From Streptomyces sp. NBC_00582 (GTDB taxonomy: Bacteria > Actinomycetota > Actinomycetes > Streptomycetales > Streptomycetaceae), in the NCBI RefSeq assembly GCF_036345155.1, contig NZ_CP107772.1, forward strand, positions 9,424,001 through 9,488,000: a DNA stretch of 64,000 bases, in the 5' to 3' direction. The translations under genes and the position numbers were made by a program. Shown here in pieces: positions 18,048 to 26,980 of the stretch. The notes beneath the pieces are model-generated. The model saw only the letters and a list, made by a program, of their open reading frames with translations. It had not been told where the DNA came from and searched no databases. How positions within the stretch are numbered: the stretch's first letter is position 1; each line of letters opens with the position of its first letter.

Positions 18048-19535
18048 TCAGCCGGCCGGGGCCGTGATCTCCCGCTTGAGGATCTTGCCGCTCGGGCCGG
18101 TGGGGAGCTTGTCCATCAGCCAGATCTCGCGAGGGTACTTGTACGCCGCCAGCCGGTCCTTGACGAACGTGCGCAGTTCGTCCGGGGTGGCCGCCGCGCC
18201 CGGGCGCAGGACGACCGCCGCCGCGATCTCCTCGCCCAGATGGGCGTGCCCGACGCCCACCACGGCGGCCAGGGCGACGGCCGGGTGTTCGTGGAGGACC
18301 TCCTCGATCTCCCGCGGGTAGACGTTGTAACCACCCCGGATGATCATGTCCTTCTTGCGGTCGACGATGTACAGGTAGCCGTCCTCGTCCCGCCGGGCCA
18401 GATCGCCGCTGCGCAGCCAGCCGTCGGGAATGGCCGCCGCCGTCTCCTCGGGACGGTTCCAGTAGCCCTTCATCACGTTCGGGCCCCGGACGGCCAGCTC
18501 ACCGACCTCGCCTGCCGGGACGTCCTGCCCCTGCTCGTCGAGCAGCCGCACCTCCACGTCACGGATCGGGGTGCCGACGGACCCGGCCTTGCGCGGCCGG
18601 TCGGGGTGGTTGAACGTCACCACCGGGCTTGTCTCGGACATGCCGAAGCCCTCGAGGATCGCGCAGCCGAACCGCCGCTCGAAGCCGTGCAGGACCTCCA
18701 CCGGCAGCGAGGCGCCGCCGGAGACGCACATCCGCAGCGTCGACACGTCCGCCTCCGAGGGGTGCTGGAGCAGCGCCGCGTACATGGTGGGCACGCCCTC
18801 GAAGACGGTGGCCCGGTCACGTGCGATCGCGTCCAGCACGGCCTGCGGCTCGAAGCGGGGGACCAGCGTGAGGGAGGCCCCGGCGCGGACGGCGACGCTC
18901 ATGGTGCAGATCTGGCCGAAGATGTGGAACAGCGGCAGACAGCCCACCACCACGTCGTCCGGGGTCATCCGCTGCACATGGACCGTGTTGACCTCGGTGT
19001 TGTGCCGCAGACCGCCATGGGTGAGCGTGGCGCCCTTGGGACGGCCCGTGGTGCCGGACGTGTACAGCAGGACGGCCACGTCCGCGTCGTCCGTCTCCGC
19101 CACCCCCGGCAGCGGCTCGTGCCCGGTCAGCAGTTCGGCGAAGGCGGCGGGCTCCACCGCGAGGTGCCGCACCCCGGCGGCCGCCGCGCCCTGCGCGCCC
19201 TCCCCCGGGGCCTGGTGCCACTCGCACAGCAGGCTCGCCCCGGAATCGGTGAGGTGGTACTCCGTCTCCCGCGCCTTCAGCAGCGGGTTCATCGGTACGA
19301 CGACGGCCCCGGCGCGCAGCACGCCGTAGTAGAGGACGACGAACTCGGGGACGTTGGGCAGCATCAGCGCCACCCGGTCGCCCGGCCGCACCCCCTCGGC
19401 CCGCAGCAGCGCGGCGGCGCGGGCGCTGCGCTCGTCCAGCTCCCCGTACGCGATGACCCGTTCGCCCAGACGCAGCGCGGGACGGGCCGGCTGTCGCGCC
19501 GCCGTGTCCACCAGGAAGTCCGCCAGATTGGCCAT
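18048..19535 (-). CDS. Long-chain fatty acid-CoA ligase (AMP-forming)
   Basis: The 495-aa protein activates a carboxylic acid as its acyl-adenylate and then acyl-CoA. The P-loop YTSGTTGRPKGA, the EGFGMSETSP motif, the hinge DRKKDMIIRGGYNVYP and the C-terminal GPSGKILKRE lysine are all present, so it looks active. ATG 19535 has a GGAGG ribosome site; the frame continues upstream without conservation. It is divergently transcribed from the PucR-type regulator, with 149 bp between them, so the regulator may control it. The exact chain length of the substrate cannot be read from the sequence. Confidence 0.9.
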   Translation of the reverse strand: MANLADFLVDTAARQPARPALRLGERVIAYGELDERSARAAALLRAEGVRPGDRVALMLPNVPEFVVLYYGVLRAGAVVVPMNPLLKARETEYHLTDSGASLLCEWHQAPGEGAQGAAAAGVRHLAVEPAAFAELLTGHEPLPGVAETDDADVAVLLYTSGTTGRPKGATLTHGGLRHNTEVNTVHVQRMTPDDVVVGCLPLFHIFGQICTMSVAVRAGASLTLVPRFEPQAVLDAIARDRATVFEGVPTMYAALLQHPSEADVSTLRMCVSGGASLPVEVLHGFERRFGCAILEGFGMSETSPVVTFNHPDRPRKAGSVGTPIRDVEVRLLDEQGQDVPAGEVGELAVRGPNVMKGYWNRPEETAAAIPDGWLRSGDLARRDEDGYLYIVDRKKDMIIRGGYNVYPREIEEVLHEHPAVALAAVVGVGHAHLGEEIAAAVVLRPGAAATPDELRTFVKDRLAAYKYPREIWLMDKLPTGPSGKILKREITAPAG

Positions 19536-19672
19536 GCCCGCCTCCACGCATCTCACCGTCGAAATCCGCCGTTCACGTCGACGACATGGTGCTGGCGTAT
19601 CCCGCGACGACCTATGGGCGGCGGCACAGCGTCTGCGCCCCCCGATTGTTCCCCAGCACAAGAAGACCCGTC

Positions 19673-19678
19673 TAAGCT
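19673..19678 (+). promoter_or_regulatory. Candidate -10 box of the PucR-type regulator
   Basis: TAAGCT lies 6 nt before ATG 19685, suggesting a leaderless transcript. No ribosome site is visible upstream of the ATG, which supports this. The -35 region is poor. Confidence 0.4.
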
Positions 19679-19684
19679 GCGGCA

Positions 19685-20848
19685 ATGGACCTTGCGGGTG
19701 TGACCTCGGCGCTCCACGCGCGGCTGCCGGAACTGGGCGAGCGGATGGCGCAGCGCATCCGCTCCGCCGTGCCCGCCTACCAGGACGAGTCACTGATCCC
19801 CTTCGACTCGCTGCGCCGCTCGTGCACCGCCAACGCCGACCTCGTCCTGAGCCATTTCCACCGCGCGGACACCCCCGACCCCAGCCCCGCCCGGGACACC
19901 GGCCGGGTCCGCGCCGAACAGGGCATGCCGCTCGCCGACACCCTGCACGCCTACCGGATCGGCTTCGAACTCCTGTGGTCGGAGATCATCGAGGAGTCCC
20001 GCACCCACCCCGAGGTCTCCGACGCCCAGCTCGTCACCCAGTCGGCGGAGATCTGGGCGCTGTTCGGGCGGTACGCGGAGGCCGTGGCCGCGGCCCATCG
20101 GGAGACCGCCGCCGAGCTGACCCTGCAGCGCGAGGCCCGCCGCTCGGCGCTGGTGGAGGCCCTGTTCACCGGCGTCCTCTCGGACCGCACCACGTTGTGG
20201 GAGGCCGCCCGTGAACTGGGCCTGCCCGAACAGGGACCGTTCGCCGTCGTCGCGGCGACCGCGGGCGCCCCCGGCGAGGAGCCGCTCGCCGGGATCGAGG
20301 CCGCACTGCGCCAGGCGCAGTTGCCCTCCGCCTGGCGGCTGCTGCCCGACCAGCAGATCGGCGTGGTCGCCCTCACCGCCCCCGGCGCCGAGCAGACCTG
20401 TCTGCGCGCCCTGCGCCGCACCCCCGCCCGCGTCGGCGTCAGCCCCGGTTTCCCCTCACTGCGCGACACCCCGCAGGCCCTGCGTTTCGCCCGGCTCGCC
20501 CTGGCCGGACTGCCCGGCGTCGGGCCCGGCGTCGCCCGCTTCGACGACAACCCCCTGGCCATGCTCGTCGCGGCCGCGCCGGCCGAGGCGGCGCACCTGA
20601 CCCAGGTGGTCCTCGAGCCGGTGCTCACCCTGCCGGTCGCGGAACGCTCCCGCCTGCTGACCACCCTGGAGCACTGGTTCGCCGCAGCCGGCTCCGCCGC
20701 GGACGCGGCCCGCACCCTCTTCGTCCACCCCAACACCGTCCGCTACCGGCTGCGCCGCGTGGAGGACCTGACCGGCCGCTCCCTCACCGACCCCCGCACG
20801 GCGGCGGACCTCGGCGCCGCGCTGCTCGCCGTACGCTCGCGGGAATGA
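19685..20848 (+). CDS. PucR-type transcriptional regulator
   Basis: The 387-aa protein has an N-terminal helical sensory region (residues about 1-160, including DTGRVRAEQGMPLADTLHAYRIG), a central GGDEF-like part, and a C-terminal PucR/CdaR helix-turn-helix: DAARTLFVHPNTVRYRLRRV near residue 345. Proteins of this type often regulate adjacent catabolic genes. It is divergent from the acyl-CoA ligase, the most likely local target. The ligand is unknown. Confidence 0.85.
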   Translation: MDLAGVTSALHARLPELGERMAQRIRSAVPAYQDESLIPFDSLRRSCTANADLVLSHFHRADTPDPSPARDTGRVRAEQGMPLADTLHAYRIGFELLWSEIIEESRTHPEVSDAQLVTQSAEIWALFGRYAEAVAAAHRETAAELTLQREARRSALVEALFTGVLSDRTTLWEAARELGLPEQGPFAVVAATAGAPGEEPLAGIEAALRQAQLPSAWRLLPDQQIGVVALTAPGAEQTCLRALRRTPARVGVSPGFPSLRDTPQALRFARLALAGLPGVGPGVARFDDNPLAMLVAAAPAEAAHLTQVVLEPVLTLPVAERSRLLTTLEHWFAAAGSAADAARTLFVHPNTVRYRLRRVEDLTGRSLTDPRTAADLGAALLAVRSRE

Positions 20849-20901
20849 CCGCGGCCGCGGCACCGGAGGGATCCGCCGACGCCGCGGACGCGCGATCTCG
20901 C

Positions 20902-23121
20902 TCAGCGACGCCACACGCCGGAGAAGTCGATCCGGCGGGCCCAGTCGGGGTGGTCGACGAGCGGGTTGCGGTTGCCCTGGATCTCCGCGGCGGCCGCGTT
21001 GCGGTGCTGCTCGTACTCGCTCACCGGCTCGCCGTCGTGCCAGGTCAGCAGGGTGGGCAGACGTTCCTCGGGGAACTCCCCCGGTGCGTCGCCGACCAGC
21101 CCCGGATAGCGCAGCAGGAAGTACAGGGTGGCCCGGGCGACGCTCCCCTTGCCCTGCCGCGGCTCGAACCCCTCGGCCTCGCGCATCCCGCAGGCGTCCC
21201 GGACCGCCTCCGGGAAGCCGGGGAAGTCGATGTACGGGATGTTGCCGCGGAAGCTGTTGCAGCCGGACTCGCACGCGAACAGGTGGTGCAGATCGCCCCG
21301 CATCGGCTCCTGCTTGGCGAACCACGACTGCGGCACCACATGTTCGCAGTTGAACGGCAGCGAGTCCTCCAGCGCGTCGAACTCGGCCTCGAACTCGGCC
21401 GGCCCCGCCGTGCTCTCGTGCAGCAGGAGCTCCCGGACCCGGGCCAGCCGGTTCTCCGCGACGGCGGCGTCGGCCCGGATGAACTCCTCCGGCGCGAAGT
21501 CCTTGCCGGAGTAGATGCTGTGCAGCCGGCCGTCCGGGTGCAGATCGACCCACGGATACAGCAGGCGGATCGGCTTGTACCGCGGCCGCGGCGTGTGGGT
21601 CCGCTCCAGCAGATCGGTGAGCGCGCGGCGCAGCGCGTCACCGCTCAGCTCGCCGACGCCCGCGTAGTAGGCCTCGCGGGCGGCCTGGTCGGCGGCGCGG
21701 TCGTAGTACGGCCGGTCCTGGGCGAGCCGGAGGTTGACCAGGGCCGCGGTCACGTCCTTCTCGACCGCCGAGGCCGTCTCCACCGGGCCGGCGGCGATCG
21801 GTGCCGCCGGGGGAGGCGGGGGTGTGAGCGGCGGGGAGGGAGGCACGGGGACGGGCTGCGCGCCGGTGACCCCGGCCGCCGTCGGCGCCGCCGACGGACC
21901 GAGGCCGACGGTGACCCAGAGGGGGACGGTCAGCCGCGCGGTGCCCTCGGGGACGTACGCCGGGCGCGAACCGTTCGGGCCGGCGGTCCCGTTGGCGGAG
22001 GGCGCGGGTGCCGGTGCGGGTCTCGGCGCGTTCTCGGGCGGCGCCGGTGCCGCGGGCCCCGCCGTGAACACCTCGTCGCGCAGCCGGGCCGCCTCGCCGG
22101 CCGGGCTCATCGCGTGCAGCGCGCCCAGCACCCGGCTGATCCGCACCCCCTCGTTCGCCTTCCACGCCAGCCGCTGCTCACCCATGTCCGGCTGCCAGAC
22201 CGTGCCGTCCACGCTCAGCGGCCGGCCCTGTTCGTCCGTCTTCGGCACGGCCGAGTGGTGCAGCGCCACGACCTCCCACTGGTCGTTGAAGACCGGAGAA
22301 CCCGATGACCCCGGCTGGGTGTCGCACTCGTAGTGCAGGAAGTCGTCCAGCACGTCGACGACTTGGTTGTCACGCAGCGCCAACTGCTTCGGCTCGCCGC
22401 GCGGATGCTGGACGATGTTGACGAACTCCCCGATGACTACCTTGCCCTGGGCCTCGCTGAGCGTCAGCCGCCCGAACGACGACAACGCCTCGCCCTGCGT
22501 GCCGCGCGGCGCCACCGCGACCAGACTGAAGTCCAGCCCCTGGTCGGTGACGAAGAACCGCTGCGGCTCCAGCCGGAAGACCGCCGGGACGAGGGGACCG
22601 CCGTCCACCCCGTCCTGGAAGGCGAACGCGACCTCGCTGCGGGCCGCCTCCTCCGGGTCGCCCAGAACATGATGGTTGGTCAGCAGCAGGGCGGGGGAGA
22701 TGAGGAAACCGGTGCCGTGGCCACCGCCAGGCCCTCTGACCGTGATCCGGCCGACCGGGCGCGCGGCCAGGACGCCCTCCTCCAGGAAGGCGACCGGGGT
22801 GAGGTTGTTGCGCCCGATGAGACGCTCCAGGCCCAGCACATCACGGCCGAAGCTGTCCGGGGGCAGCAGCAGGGTGCTCCCCGCCGTGGCCGCCGGCTGC
22901 GACGGCGTCCGTTCGATCGCCCGGGCCAGGGACCAGTCGGCGCCGAGCCGGGCCAGCCGCTTCTCGACCCGCTCGGGATCGTCGGCGTACAGCACACCGC
23001 TCGTGGCGAGCACGGCCTTGTTGCGGTCGCGCTGCCCGGTCCGGTCCGCGTAGCGCCGTGCGGCCGCGGTGAGCTGGGACAGTTGGTCAGAGGCGCGTTC
23101 GCTCCGGAGTTCCGTCGTCAT
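20902..23121 (-). CDS. Trypsin-like serine protease fused to an endonuclease I-type nuclease
   Basis: The 739-aa protein has three parts. Residues about 100-340 are a trypsin/V8-like protease with His151 (TNHHV), Asp197 (GLDFSLV) and Ser273 (PGSSGSPV), a complete triad. Residues about 350-450 are a proline- and alanine-rich linker. Residues about 455-735 match EndoI-type nucleases: NCEHVVPQSWF (His594), MRGDLHHLF, CNSFRGNIPY and the C-terminal QGNRNPLVDHPDW. There is no signal peptide, which is unusual, since EndA/EndoI enzymes are usually secreted. A cytoplasmic enzyme whose nuclease is controlled by the protease half is possible, as in bacterial conflict systems, but that is inference. It lies 169 bp after a membrane kinase gene on the same strand. 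Confidence 0.82.
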   Translation of the reverse strand: MTTELRSERASDQLSQLTAAARRYADRTGQRDRNKAVLATSGVLYADDPERVEKRLARLGADWSLARAIERTPSQPAATAGSTLLLPPDSFGRDVLGLERLIGRNNLTPVAFLEEGVLAARPVGRITVRGPGGGHGTGFLISPALLLTNHHVLGDPEEAARSEVAFAFQDGVDGGPLVPAVFRLEPQRFFVTDQGLDFSLVAVAPRGTQGEALSSFGRLTLSEAQGKVVIGEFVNIVQHPRGEPKQLALRDNQVVDVLDDFLHYECDTQPGSSGSPVFNDQWEVVALHHSAVPKTDEQGRPLSVDGTVWQPDMGEQRLAWKANEGVRISRVLGALHAMSPAGEAARLRDEVFTAGPAAPAPPENAPRPAPAPAPSANGTAGPNGSRPAYVPEGTARLTVPLWVTVGLGPSAAPTAAGVTGAQPVPVPPSPPLTPPPPPAAPIAAGPVETASAVEKDVTAALVNLRLAQDRPYYDRAADQAAREAYYAGVGELSGDALRRALTDLLERTHTPRPRYKPIRLLYPWVDLHPDGRLHSIYSGKDFAPEEFIRADAAVAENRLARVRELLLHESTAGPAEFEAEFDALEDSLPFNCEHVVPQSWFAKQEPMRGDLHHLFACESGCNSFRGNIPYIDFPGFPEAVRDACGMREAEGFEPRQGKGSVARATLYFLLRYPGLVGDAPGEFPEERLPTLLTWHDGEPVSEYEQHRNAAAAEIQGNRNPLVDHPDWARRIDFSGVWRR

Positions 23122-23290
23122 GGGTCTGCCTCCTCGGCCTTCCCGGGCCGACAGTCCGCTGCGGCGGGAGCCGAGACGTACGCAGAGCGTGCCGGTCGCG
23201 TCGCGGGCGCGAACTACGACGGCTGTACGGGGATGGTGGTGATTTCCCTATAATCATCGCCTTTTGGGGTGCGTCACGCCAATCGGAGGC

Positions 23291-25288
23291 TCAGTCGGCG
23301 GCGCGCAGCGCGACCCAGGTGTCGTGGGCCACGACACCGTCGGCCGACAGGCCCTTGGCACTCTGGAAGGCACGCACCGCGCTCGTCGTCTCGGGGCCGA
23401 ACTCACCGTTCACCCCGGCGCTTCCCACGCTGTAGCCGCGTTTCGTCAGCATGCACTGCACCTGCGACACCTTCTTGCCGCTGTCTCCCTCCTGTGTACG
23501 GCCGTTGCCGTTGTAGTCCGTGCAGTCGGTGTTCCAGGGCTGGGAGGCGGGCGGCTCGGCCGACGGCGTGGTGGGGTCCGTACTCGGAGCGGAGGAAGTG
23601 CCCGTGCCGCTACCGGTGTCGGTCCCTGCGCTCGTCGAGGTGGGGGAGCCGCCGGCGGTCGTGGAACCGGGCGCCTCCGGCCGGCCGGAGGCGGGGCCGC
23701 CGTCGGCGTCGGCCCGCCCGTTCGAGGAGCCTGCCGCCGACGCCCTGTCCGGCATGCCGGACGTCCCCGGGAGCGCGACATTGCCGGGTCCGGCACCCGG
23801 CGCGACACCGGTCACCGTCTCGACGTCCGTCGGAGGGGCCGCTGTTGCCGGACCGTCCGGCCGTAGGAGGACGACCCCACCGGCCGCGACCGCGCACAGC
23901 GCGGCACCCGCCACGACGACGGTCACCCGCTTGCGGCGCGTCCACCGCCGAGATCTTGCCGAAAGTAAGACTTCTGACGCCGCGTCACCGGAGGCGGAGG
24001 GAGGAGCTTGCCCGGACACCGCCGACGCCGACGGCGAGTGCGAGGGCGTGGGGCGGGCCGGTGATGGTGCGCTGGAGGGTTCGGAAGGGGCGGGGGTGGC
24101 CTCGGACTGCACGGCGGGGAGTTCGGCGGGGGCGGCCGGGGCCAGGTGTACGGCGTCGGGGTCGCGCCGGTCCTGCGGTACGGCGTCGGCGTTCGGCCGG
24201 TTCGGCGGTGGGTCGGTGACGCCGGGAGGGGCCGGGCGGCTCACCGGGCCCGGTGCCGGGGTGCGGGAGGCCGCGGGGCGGTGGACCGAGGGGAACAGGC
24301 GGACAGCTCGCTCGACGGGCAGCCGGTGCAGGGTCTCGTACGCCTCCTGCCGGGCCAGCACCTCGCCGTGCAGCGGTTCGGGCCAGCCGTCCGCGGCGTA
24401 CGCCCCGGCGGCCTCGATCAGTTCCCCGGCGGTGGGGCGCTGCCCGGCCTCCTTGGCCAGGCACCGGGCCAGCAGCGCGGCGAGCCCGGGGTCCGCCGCC
24501 GCGACCACCGCGGTCACCTTCGGATCGGGTTCCTCGAACGCCACCCGGTGCATCACGTCGACGCCGGTGCCGTCGCCGAACGGGGCACGCCCGGTGGCCG
24601 CGTACACCAGGGTTCCGGCCAGCGAGAACACGTCCGAGGCGGCGTCGCAGGTGCCGGTCCTGAGGTACTCCGGCGACATGTAGGCGGGCGTGCCCACCCG
24701 GTTCCCCGTACCGGTGAGCGCGCTCGCGTCCGCCGCCTTGGAGATCCCGAAGTCGATCAGGTGCGCGCCCTGGACGGACAGCAGCACGTTGGACGGCTTC
24801 AGATCCCGGTGGACGACCCCGGCGGCGTCCAGCGCGGCCAGGGCCCGCCCCAGATCCGCGACCAGCCGCCACACCGTGGCCGCGGGCAGGGCGCCGCCCC
24901 CGCGTACGGCCTCCGTCAGATCGAACCCCGGGATGTACTCGGTGGCCATCCACAGCAACTCGTCCTCGAACCCCGTACCGCACAACCGTGGCGCGTACGG
25001 CGGGCCCAGCCGGGAGTGCACCGCCGCCTCCCGCTCGAAACGGCGCTGGAAACGGACGTCCTCGGCGTACTCCGGGCGGATCACCTTCACCGCGAACAGT
25101 CCCGGGCCGTCGTCGGCGGCCCGGGCCAGATAGACCCGTCCCATCCCGCCGCTGCCGAGCAGGGCCAGCGGCACATAGGGGCCGACACGGCCGGGATCCC
25201 CGACCCGCAGGGGTGCGGCGCCGGTCTGCCGCAGCGCGGCGGTCTCGGCCGCCGTGGCACTCGGTGGGGTCGGCCGGTGGTGAGACAC
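23291..25288 (-). CDS. Membrane Ser/Thr protein kinase with C-terminal peptidoglycan-binding domain
   Basis: The 665-aa protein begins with a Hanks-type kinase domain (LGSGGMGRVYLA, VVHRDLKPSNVLL, LIDFGISKA, and APE-like PAYMSPE), so the catalytic residues are intact. A proline- and alanine-rich stretch leads to one membrane segment (VVVAGAALCAVAAGGVVLL), then a low-complexity Ser/Thr-rich extracellular linker and a peptidoglycan_binding_1 domain (GVNGEFGPETTSAVRAFQ). The arrangement suggests a cell-wall sensor that signals inward, with a domain different from the PASTA repeats of PknB. GTG 25288 has a GGGAG ribosome site 4 nt away; the frame extends 32 residues farther but without one. Confidence 0.88.
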   Translation of the reverse strand: MSHHRPTPPSATAAETAALRQTGAAPLRVGDPGRVGPYVPLALLGSGGMGRVYLARAADDGPGLFAVKVIRPEYAEDVRFQRRFEREAAVHSRLGPPYAPRLCGTGFEDELLWMATEYIPGFDLTEAVRGGGALPAATVWRLVADLGRALAALDAAGVVHRDLKPSNVLLSVQGAHLIDFGISKAADASALTGTGNRVGTPAYMSPEYLRTGTCDAASDVFSLAGTLVYAATGRAPFGDGTGVDVMHRVAFEEPDPKVTAVVAAADPGLAALLARCLAKEAGQRPTAGELIEAAGAYAADGWPEPLHGEVLARQEAYETLHRLPVERAVRLFPSVHRPAASRTPAPGPVSRPAPPGVTDPPPNRPNADAVPQDRRDPDAVHLAPAAPAELPAVQSEATPAPSEPSSAPSPARPTPSHSPSASAVSGQAPPSASGDAASEVLLSARSRRWTRRKRVTVVVAGAALCAVAAGGVVLLRPDGPATAAPPTDVETVTGVAPGAGPGNVALPGTSGMPDRASAAGSSNGRADADGGPASGRPEAPGSTTAGGSPTSTSAGTDTGSGTGTSSAPSTDPTTPSAEPPASQPWNTDCTDYNGNGRTQEGDSGKKVSQVQCMLTKRGYSVGSAGVNGEFGPETTSAVRAFQSAKGLSADGVVAHDTWVALRAAD

Positions 25289-25549
25289 TGAACTCCCGAA
25301 GTGATGTTCGCCGTACGCCAGTTCGTTCGAGGCGGGTAAAACGAGGCTAGCCCAGTCGCCGCCTGTGCTCAGGCTTTCAAACACTTCCGTGACCGCTTGA
25401 TCATCCGAACCCCGGCGGTCGCCGGCGGCACGGCCCGCCGACGGGGCCCGGGGGAGCGGGCCGGACGACGTTCAAGGCGCCGCAGCCGGGGCACCCGGGG
25501 CGGGGCGGATCCGAACCGGAGCCGCCGCATCCGGCTGGAGGTGGACGAC

Positions 25550-26113
25550 ATGGGGCACGGCGGAAACGTCATCGATGAACTAATGACCGATCACCGCGAG
25601 GTGGAGGAGCTCTTCGGCAAGATCGAGCGACTGCCCGCGGGGCACAAGGACCGCAAGATGTACGCGGACCAGGCCACCATCGAACTGGTCCGGCACTCGG
25701 TGGCCGAGGAGGCCTTCCTCTACCCGGCCGTGCGGGAGCACGTCCCCGGCGGAGACGCGCTGGCCGACAAGGAGCTGGAGGACCACGCCGGCGCCGAGCG
25801 GATCATGAAGGACCTGGAGGGCTGCGCCGCCGAGGACGCGGACTTCGACGAGCTCATCGGGAAGTTGATGGGGGAGATCCGCGAGCACATCGCCGACGAG
25901 GAGCAGAACCTCTTCCCGAGGCTGCGCTCCTCCTGCCCGCCGGACGCGCTGGACAAGCTGGGCGACAAGGTCCGCACGGCGAAGAAGACCGCGCCGACCC
26001 GGCCGCACCCGACCGCCCCGGACAAGCCCCCGGCGAACAAGATGCTGGCCCCGGGCGTCGGCCTGGTCGACCGCCTCCGCGACGCCCTCTCCGGCCGAGG
26101 CAAGCACGGCTGA
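25550..26113 (+). CDS. Hemerythrin domain protein
   Basis: The 187-aa protein starts at ATG 25550 after GGAGGT. It has the hemerythrin HHE pattern: His in MTDHREVEELF, RHSVAEEAFLYP, DHAGAERIM and EHIADEEQNLFP, which supply histidine and carboxylate ligands for a di-iron centre in a four-helix bundle. The C-terminal 50 residues are lysine/proline-rich. Such proteins bind O2 or sense oxygen or nitric oxide. It is divergent from the kinase gene (261 bp between starts), and a large hairpin ends its transcript. Confidence 0.88.
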   Translation: MGHGGNVIDELMTDHREVEELFGKIERLPAGHKDRKMYADQATIELVRHSVAEEAFLYPAVREHVPGGDALADKELEDHAGAERIMKDLEGCAAEDADFDELIGKLMGEIREHIADEEQNLFPRLRSSCPPDALDKLGDKVRTAKKTAPTRPHPTAPDKPPANKMLAPGVGLVDRLRDALSGRGKHG

Positions 26114-26216
26114 CCCCCTCCATCGGGCGGGACGGCGCGGCAGCCGCTGCTGTCGGGAAACGGGGAGGGGCGTGGCTGCCCCTCGCTCCCGGCCCTCAGA
26201 CCGTCGGCCCGCTGTA

Positions 26217-26278
26217 GGGCGTGTTTCGAGACTCCCGCCTGCCCTTCGGGCGGACGACGGGACTTTCTAAACACGCCC
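26217..26278. terminator. Large hairpin between convergent genes
   Basis: GGGCGTGTTT (26217-26226) pairs with AAACACGCCC (26269-26278), with further imperfect pairing (CTCCC against GGGAC region) and a TTCG tip. The 62-nt element sits between the hemerythrin gene and a convergent hypothetical gene. It could be a bidirectional terminator or a dispersed palindromic element. Confidence 0.65.
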
Positions 26279-26285
26279 CGGCGCC

Positions 26286-26801
26286 TCAGGCCACCAGCCC
26301 CCGCCCCGACCCCAACCGGTCCAGCAGGTGTTCGCGGTGGAGGTCGGCCACCGGGCCGATGAGGTCGGGGTGGCGCAGCAGCGCGGCCGCTCGGCGGTCG
26401 TGGGCGTCGGGGGCGAGCAGGCGCCGGAACTCCACCGGCGTCCCGCTCGTATGGGAGCCGCCGGACAGGCCGGCCACCGCACGCGCCGCCAGGTCCGGGT
26501 CGGCGAGGAGACCGGCCGCCCAGCTCGCGACGACCTCGTCGACCCAGCTGCGCCAGGCCGCGTCGTCCGGATCCTCCCCGGCGCCGCTCAGCCGGTCGAG
26601 CCCGGCCGAGCCACCCGGCCCCGCGATCCCGACCAGCGCCGAGTCCGTCGCCGTCGGGTAGCGCAGCCACGCCGCGACGGTGACCGCCTGGCGGGCCTGC
26701 GCCTCACAGAGGGCGACGGCGAGCGCGCCCCCGGAGGCGGGGTAGGCGCGTGTCAGCCACTGGGTCGTCGCGGCGATGAGCGGGGCGAGGTCTGCGAGCA
26801 C
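26286..26801 (-). CDS. Hypothetical protein, about 171 aa
   Basis: I do not recognise the family. The frame is open to 26948, but the region encoding the first 49 residues overlaps the mannanase promoter region and looks non-coding; GTG 26801 (reading VLADLAPLIAATTQWLTRAYP) is a more sensible start. The product is soluble, alanine- and leucine-rich, and mostly helical, with an acidic middle (GEDPDDAAWRSWVDEVV). Its promoter region would overlap that of the divergent mannanase. Codon bias is typical, so it is probably real. Confidence 0.55.
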   Translation of the reverse strand: MLADLAPLIAATTQWLTRAYPASGGALAVALCEAQARQAVTVAAWLRYPTATDSALVGIAGPGGSAGLDRLSGAGEDPDDAAWRSWVDEVVASWAAGLLADPDLAARAVAGLSGGSHTSGTPVEFRRLLAPDAHDRRAAALLRHPDLIGPVADLHREHLLDRLGSGRGLVA

Positions 26802-26895
26802 TGGGGACCGTCCGTGCGGGTGCGGGGCGCCGGGAGGAGAGCGGTGCGGGGGACAGGGGTTCCTTCGAAACGGTAGCGGAGCCCTGCGCGGTCTC

Positions 26896-26924
26896 TTGAC
26901 GTGTACTTGGCACAGTGGCTTGAT
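26896..26924 (+). promoter_or_regulatory. Candidate mannanase promoter
   Basis: TTGACG (26896-26901) and CTTGAT (26919-26924) are separated by 17 nt. The -35 is near-consensus and the -10 is poor. The CebR-like palindrome begins at the last base of the -10, so a bound repressor would block initiation. Confidence 0.5.
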
Positions 26925-26937
26925 GGGAGCGCTCCCA
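26924..26937. promoter_or_regulatory. CebR-type operator
   Basis: TGGGAGCGCTCCCA is a perfect 14-bp palindrome identical to the consensus CebR box of Streptomyces, where the LacI-family repressor CebR binds and is released by cello-oligosaccharides. It lies 44 bp before the mannanase start and overlaps the predicted transcription start. Confidence 0.88.
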
Positions 26938-26980
26938 CACTCCCGCATCCCGCCTTCTTGGCCTCACTCCTGGAGCCGCA

